Of a stretch of 64,000 nucleotides of DNA, positions 59,501 through 64,000 are shown in pieces. Origin of the DNA: Capitulum mitella. Lineage: Eukaryota; Arthropoda; Thecostraca; Pollicipedomorpha; Pollicipedidae. The stretch covers positions 27,452,923 to 27,516,922 of the forward strand of contig CP099847.1 of assembly GCA_030062745.1 (NCBI GenBank). Direction: 5' to 3'. The notes under the pieces are model-generated. The model saw only the letters and a program-made list of their open reading frames with translations. It had not been told where the DNA came from and ran no database searches. Made by a program: the position numbers and the translations under genes. The number at the start of each line of letters is the position of its first letter. The first letter of the stretch is position 1.

Positions 59501-61970
59501 AACCCTTTTAAAGACCGACACTGGGCGCCCCTCTGTCCGCGAGGCACAGTCGTACACACAACCGCCGCGTGACCCACGGTACCCGCTCCCGCTGCAGCCG
59601 AAACCGGCGGCGGGGCGCCCGTCCGGCCGACTAACCTGCCGTCTTCTTGACGAGCTCCAGCTCGCCCTCGAGGCTGGCGTCGAGCAGCAGCGCCAGCGGG
59701 TCGAAGCTGACGCGGTGCGCCTTGCCGGTCGAGCCGGGCGCCTTCAGGTTGGAGGCCTTGCGGCGGCGCAGGGCGGGCCCCACGGCCGGCCGCTGGTCGC
59801 CGTCCGAGCCGGGGCTGTCGGCGCTAGAGTCGGCGCTCGACTCCACTGCGGAGCACACGGACACGTGTCAGGGGCGGTACCTCGACGTTCGACTCCACTG
59901 CGGAGTACACTGTCACATGTCAGAGGCCGTACACTGGCGCTCGACTCCACTGCGGAGCACACGGACACGTGTCAGGGGCGGTACCTCGATGCTCGACTCC
60001 AATGCGGAGTACACTGCCACATGTCAGAGGCCGTGCACTGACACTCGACTGCACTGCAACGCACATGGACCCGTGCCAGAGGCGGCATCCCACGGCCGTA
60101 GGCGCCAGCAGCAGGGACGGCATGGTCATTTGGAAATGCAGCCCGCAAATGTTTGTAACTGCATGTCATTATCGCACCGGAATCGTCGTTATTTTCGCAA
60201 CACGTTGGTAATTTCGTATAGTCGAGTTGAAACTGAACAGCTGTAGAAGTTTTTTTTTTGAAAAAAAACTAACGTAAAATTTTCGGAGCACTCTAGGAAG
60301 CTGCAAGAATTAAGGGAGACCGCTCTAAATAGCTACAACCATCCCGTGTGTAATTCCTACAACGAACCGACGAGGCTTTTCAATTTCATCATATGTAATG
60401 CCATTCTTACATACTTCTATAGAAGCCCTTACGGGGCAATGGGAACCAAGTTCCAGACGAAGCCACCTGGAAGCGGGATGTTCAGCAAACCAAACAATTA
60501 AATTATGCCTAATCGTCTACGCTTTTCAATTTCCTCTAAATCGTCCCCATCTATCAAGCTCTTTTCATTTTCAGACTTCTGCTCTTTCCTTCCTCCACCG
60601 CTCCCCCAAACGACTCCAATCAGACGAGGAACTAAATCGTTTTTGACGATTACGGCCGGACAGGCGGCCGCTTTGTTCCTGCCGTCGGTTCAATCTTGAC
60701 CGCTTTAGCCGGATCGAACGGGCGAGTTCGCGGACAGCCAGGAGCTGAGCCTCCCCCTCCCCCCCCCCCCCCCCCTCCCACCGGCGACCAGAGGGGCGGA
60801 AAACAGCAGGAACAGCGCCCCGCACCCGGGCAGTGGCGAGGAAATGTCAAACAGACTTTTGCTAATCCCAGAGATGAGCATTCCCCATGAGGGAACGATG
60901 AGAATAAATCAGTGTGTGCACGGGCGACTGGCCATTTAATACGTGCGTTCATCCAGATGAACACAATTACCGCTACGTACTGCGGCAATAAAAAAAAAAA
61001 AACAGGTGTTAGCTGTCACAATAAAATAAACGCCATCTACAGCCGGTGGCCCCTTTGACAGCCAACCAACTCACTACCAATGAGTCAGTCCCTCACAAGC
61101 TTAAAAAGTTTGTAAGTCACGTTCCGTTTCGCCACGGGTGCTTCGTTCAGTGTATGCACTCCATGACCTTTTAATAATTGCTGTCCTAAACTGCCGAGCT
61201 TCACGCCTCTGAAATCCAGTTCATCAGTGTCGACAGCCGGGTCGGCCGGGTCGCGGCGCCGTCTGGCGGTTTTGCGGCCGTCCGCTGATGGAAAACGGCC
61301 ATCGTCTCGGAAATGACGGTAACGGCCCCAGTCTGCCCAGCCATAACAGCGCGCTCACAGGAAATGGAGGGCCCGCTGATTGCATTACACGGGTGTCAGC
61401 GCCGTGTTCCACCACGTGCCTAGAGCTGGAGCTCAGATGATGGTGGATCAATGTCACAAAAGTCCCCAAAAGAAGTGAAAAATGCTTGCCTATCCTCAGG
61501 GCTGGGCCCGGGCTGGACATTGCGTGACATCGGGGGCTGTCCTGCGTGGTGGGCACGCGGGCCCAGCACCCGCCGGGGCGCACACTCACGCTTGCTGCCG
61601 TTCTCCGGGTTGCAGTTGGCGTCCAGCTCCATGTCCTCCTGCAGCCGCGGCGGCTCCTTCTGCGCCGGCGACGTCATGGCGACGTCATCGGCCAGCCGGG
61701 CCAGCCGCTGCTCGGCCGGCGGCGCGCGGTCCACCTCGTCCAAGCCGGTTCTCGTTCTTGTCGACGCCGCCAGGGGCGCTGGCGGCCGAGTCGGCGCCGT
61801 CCGCCTCCGGCGCCAGCTGGGGGAACATGTAGGACGGCGGCATCTCGATCCGGCTGTTGATGCTGACGCGGACCGGCGGCGAATCCTCCGGCTCCTGCGG
61901 CTTCCGCTGCGGTTGGTGCGAGCCGGCCAGATCCGACTGCTGCTGCTGCTTTTGTTGCTGTTGTTGCTGC

Positions 61971-62048
<78 letters not shown>

Positions 62049-63808
62049 TGCTGTTGCAACTGTTCCTGTCTCTGTTGTTGGTGTTGTTGCTGCTGTTGGA
62101 GCTGCTGCTGCTGCTGCTGTTGAAGCTGCTGAAACTGCTGATGCTGCTGCAACTGCTGCTGCTGTTGCTGCTGTTGCTGCTGCTGCTGGAACTGCTGTTG
62201 CTGATGCTGCAACTGCAGCTGCTGCTGGAACTGTTGCTGCTGCTGCTGATGAGCGCTGGTGATTTCCGTCTGTTGCTGTTGCTGTTGCTGCGGCTGCTGC
62301 AGCTGCTGCTGCTGTGGGTGAAGCTGCTGCGGCTGGTGGAGCTCCGGTCGATGCTGGTGAGTGTACGTGCTGGTGATCTGACTTCGACTGGCGTAGCTGA
62401 GAGGAAGACAAACAAATCACTGTTTAGCATACAATTCAGCCGTCGAAAACAATGCAACTGAACGTCCGTTCTTGCATATTTCATCTGATGAGAGCTCTCG
62501 TCGCACTCCAAAACTTAATCAAGGCGTCGAAATCACGGCCGGATATGCGAGCAGCAACTGCATCGCCTCAGATAAGGAGCGGAAACGCTGCCAACGAGAC
62601 ACTTTGGCAGCCTTGCGTTCGCGTTTACGACTCGAGTTGGAATATCGACCCGCTTAATCGGCACAGGGCCCCAGGATTATAGCCGACAGTTGGGAAATAT
62701 GTCCCGGGTGACGGGAGCTTAACGCCGCTTCGAGAAATGGTCGGGGACCCGGCAACCGGAAACTCAAGAAAGCATTCAGACTGGGCTGAAAGTGCAATCA
62801 CGAAAGCTTCGTTTCAAAAGGGACTGTGGGGGTACAGCAGAAGCTTCCATGTTAAGAAACTCTGGGGCATGAACGAGTTGGCGCCAGCGACGCGAGGTAC
62901 TGTAAGGCTGTGACGATCGTGAATGCCGGAACAAGGACCCTCGCCAACCGCAACTTTTCCACTCTAACGGGACAACGACGTGGAACGTTTTGGAGAAGTG
63001 GAGCCTAGCTGACGCTATTTTGCCCTCTTATCCGTTCAGTACCAGAAGTCCAGCGGAGTTCCCCGTCCCAGAATAAAGCCCGCCCAGAAGCCCATTTAAG
63101 CCTCTTCGGAGCGCCGGCAGTGCACAGCGAGTGCCCAGGTTGCCAACAGCCCCATCTGGCGGTCCGTTAAGCCGACAGAAATCCTCCGCCTCGCTTGTTT
63201 TTGTGCTGGGCGCGCCCTCCGCCGACACTTGACAAGTGGTTAAGTCATCAGCCGCGCCGCTCCTCGCCGACGGAGCCGCTCTCGGCGGCAATTCCGCCGC
63301 GGCTGCGGGCAGGTGGAAGCGACAGCCTCGCCACAAAATGACCGCCCTCCGCCCGAGAACGGCTCGAAATGAGCCCCACCTCACCTCCCCGCCTCTGCCC
63401 ATCAACAACACGGACAGCCAGCGGGAAAAAAGGAGAGACTTTTCCAAGGGGGGAGTAAAATCCGCTGCAATAAACGTCAGAGCAGAAAGCCCCGGAAACA
63501 CGTGGGCACGTCCGACAGCGTTGCGACGGCCTTCCTTCCCAGCGTTCACGCTTCCCCGGCCGTGAACGTTGGGGGGGGGGCGTCGGTAGGCGACGAACGC
63601 AGCCCGCCCGCAGGGGCGGGGGACGCACCGGTACTGCTGCGCCGACTTGAGCTGCGAGCCTCGGACCGACACCTGGCTGACGTCGCCGGGCAGGCCGCTG
63701 ACCTCGGCCTGCTCTCCGTTGACCCGGGCGGCGCCCTTGGCCGGCGGGCCCGAGGCCGGTTTGGGCGGCAGCAGCGGCCTCTCGCCGTTCACCTCAGCCG
63801 GCGTCCGC
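56521..63808 (-). CDS. ASPP (p53-binding ankyrin/SH3 protein), 3' part; 5' end outside window
   Basis: Seven exons: 63629-63808, 61590-62396, 59636-59845, 58662-58800, 57604-57771, 56947-57152 and 56521-56565. ASPP proteins bind p53 family members, PP1 and Ras-pathway partners through this C-terminal half. In order: PxxP segment [10 protein letters not shown], a polyglutamine block with 35 uninterrupted Gln, [18 protein letters not shown], the PP1-docking motif RVSF inside [19 protein letters not shown], ankyrin repeats ([40 protein letters not shown]), [18 protein letters not shown], then an SH3 with [15 protein letters not shown] and GYIPRNLLG, and a last exon of 14 residues ([14 protein letters not shown]) matching the vertebrate tail. 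Two exons are one base too long for their splice phases: near 61746-61749 (CTTGG, probably CTGG) and near 57763-57769 (CCTCCTCC, probably one C too many). Upstream coiled-coil exons lie beyond 64000. Confidence 0.94.
59841..60088 (-). repeat. 52-bp minisatellite carrying an ASPP acceptor
   Basis: Five copies at exact 52-bp spacing, with the shared word (plus strand CTCCACTGCGGAG) at 59841, 59893, 59945, 59997 and, degraded, 60049. On the minus strand each copy reads CTCCGCAGTGGAGTCGA, which is the real acceptor CTCCGCAG at 59846/59847 plus the first bases of the exon (TGGAGTCGAGCGCC). Between cores are alternating ACACGTGTC- and ACATGTGAC-containing halves, so a 104-bp higher-order unit is also visible. 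Confidence 0.95.
60250..61580. other. ASPP intron, no exon recognised
   Basis: Contains a C-rich run of about 28 bases near 60753-60780 and A12 near 60989. No candidate exon with domain similarity was seen on either strand. Confidence 0.5.
61936..62330 (-). repeat. CAG/CAA repeat encoding the ASPP polyglutamine tract
   Basis: Codons are mixed CAG and CAA, interrupted by His, Leu, Phe, Arg, Glu and Lys. The longest pure stretch covers 61952-62056, 35 glutamines. All three minus frames and two plus frames are open through the block, producing spurious poly-Ser, poly-Ala, poly-Leu and poly-Cys frames. Splice phase at both exon ends supports the Gln frame. Confidence 0.95.
62397..63628. other. 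ASPP intron, no exon recognised
   Basis: GC-rich between about 63030 and 63620. No further domain-bearing exon was recognised. Confidence 0.45.
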
Positions 63809-64000
63809 CTGCAGCCAAACGGACAAACGTCAGCGCCGAAATCCCAGCAAAAAAAAACTGCAACCACGTACAAGGCATAAGCACACGTTTTGTTCCTTTT
63901 GTTTGGGTTTGGGATTTTCGTTTAGGTTAAACTAAACAAAATCCGGCACCAGCAATACAAATGAAGCAAAATTTGTGCGAAACGTCACTAAACGCAGTAA
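63809..64000. other. ASPP intron at the window edge
   Basis: The pyrimidine-rich stretch leading to the acceptor at 63809-63810, then A/T-rich text to the edge. The next upstream exon is outside the window. Confidence 0.6.

Noticed and set aside
61451-62461. Long plus-strand frame with poly-Leu, and minus frames with poly-Ser or poly-Ala
   Set aside because: They are readings of the CAG/CAA tract in other frames. Splice phases and flanking ASPP homology support only the Gln frame.

Overview
The window is animal nuclear DNA. Genes are split by many short GT-AG introns, and exons are very GC-rich while intergenic DNA is AT-rich. Microsatellites, minisatellites and transposon remnants are common. 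Gene content (a WDPCP/Fritz orthologue, an ASPP, TMEM179-like, ALKBH1 and ZNF622 orthologues, a serpin whose reactive loop is split by an intron, and an intronless apple/PAN plus C-type-lectin-like secreted protein) fits an invertebrate. A crustacean such as a barnacle is plausible, but the sequence alone does not prove it.

Layout. 1-9.4 kb: no recognisable gene; a 149-bp tandem repeat at 6.25-6.68 kb and a 1.2-kb piggyBac-like non-autonomous element bounded by TTAA at 7498-8716. 9467-10204 (+): single-exon secreted lectin-like protein. 12954-18796 (-): seven-exon secreted serpin, complete. 19.6-25.4 kb: minisatellite, an inverted-repeat element and AT-rich DNA. 25412-27606 (+): TMEM179-family four-span membrane protein. 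29314-35572 (+): ALKBH1 dioxygenase, seven exons. 37748-42075 (-): ZNF622/REI1-type ribosome-biogenesis factor, seven exons. 44775-55893 (+): WDPCP/Fritz planar-polarity and ciliogenesis protein, about 17 exons, with a greatly lengthened repetitive C-terminus. 56521-63808 (-): 3' half of an ASPP gene (proline-rich part, polyglutamine, RVxF motif, ankyrin repeats, SH3); its 5' exons lie beyond the right edge. ALKBH1 and ZNF622 are tail to tail, ZNF622 and WDPCP head to head, and WDPCP and ASPP tail to tail. I see no functional pathway linking the neighbours.

The most unusual signal is a repeated architecture. In six introns of four neighbouring genes plus the serpin gene upstream, the intron carries a minisatellite whose repeat unit spans a real splice junction. 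Each unit copies the exon edge together with its 5' or 3' splice site. Cases are the serpin (45 bp, acceptor side, open and in frame), ALKBH1 (71 bp, donor side), ZNF622 (about 44 bp, donor side), WDPCP twice (acceptor side) and ASPP (52 bp, acceptor side). This creates arrays of decoy splice sites and suggests that tandem duplication at exon-intron borders is frequent in this genome.

Four coding exons also carry apparent single-base frame breaks (ZNF622, WDPCP, ASPP twice), and three WDPCP splice phases do not match. Because the protein stays conserved on both sides of each break, residual assembly indels are more likely than pseudogenes. All exon borders were assigned by eye from splice signals, phase and family knowledge.
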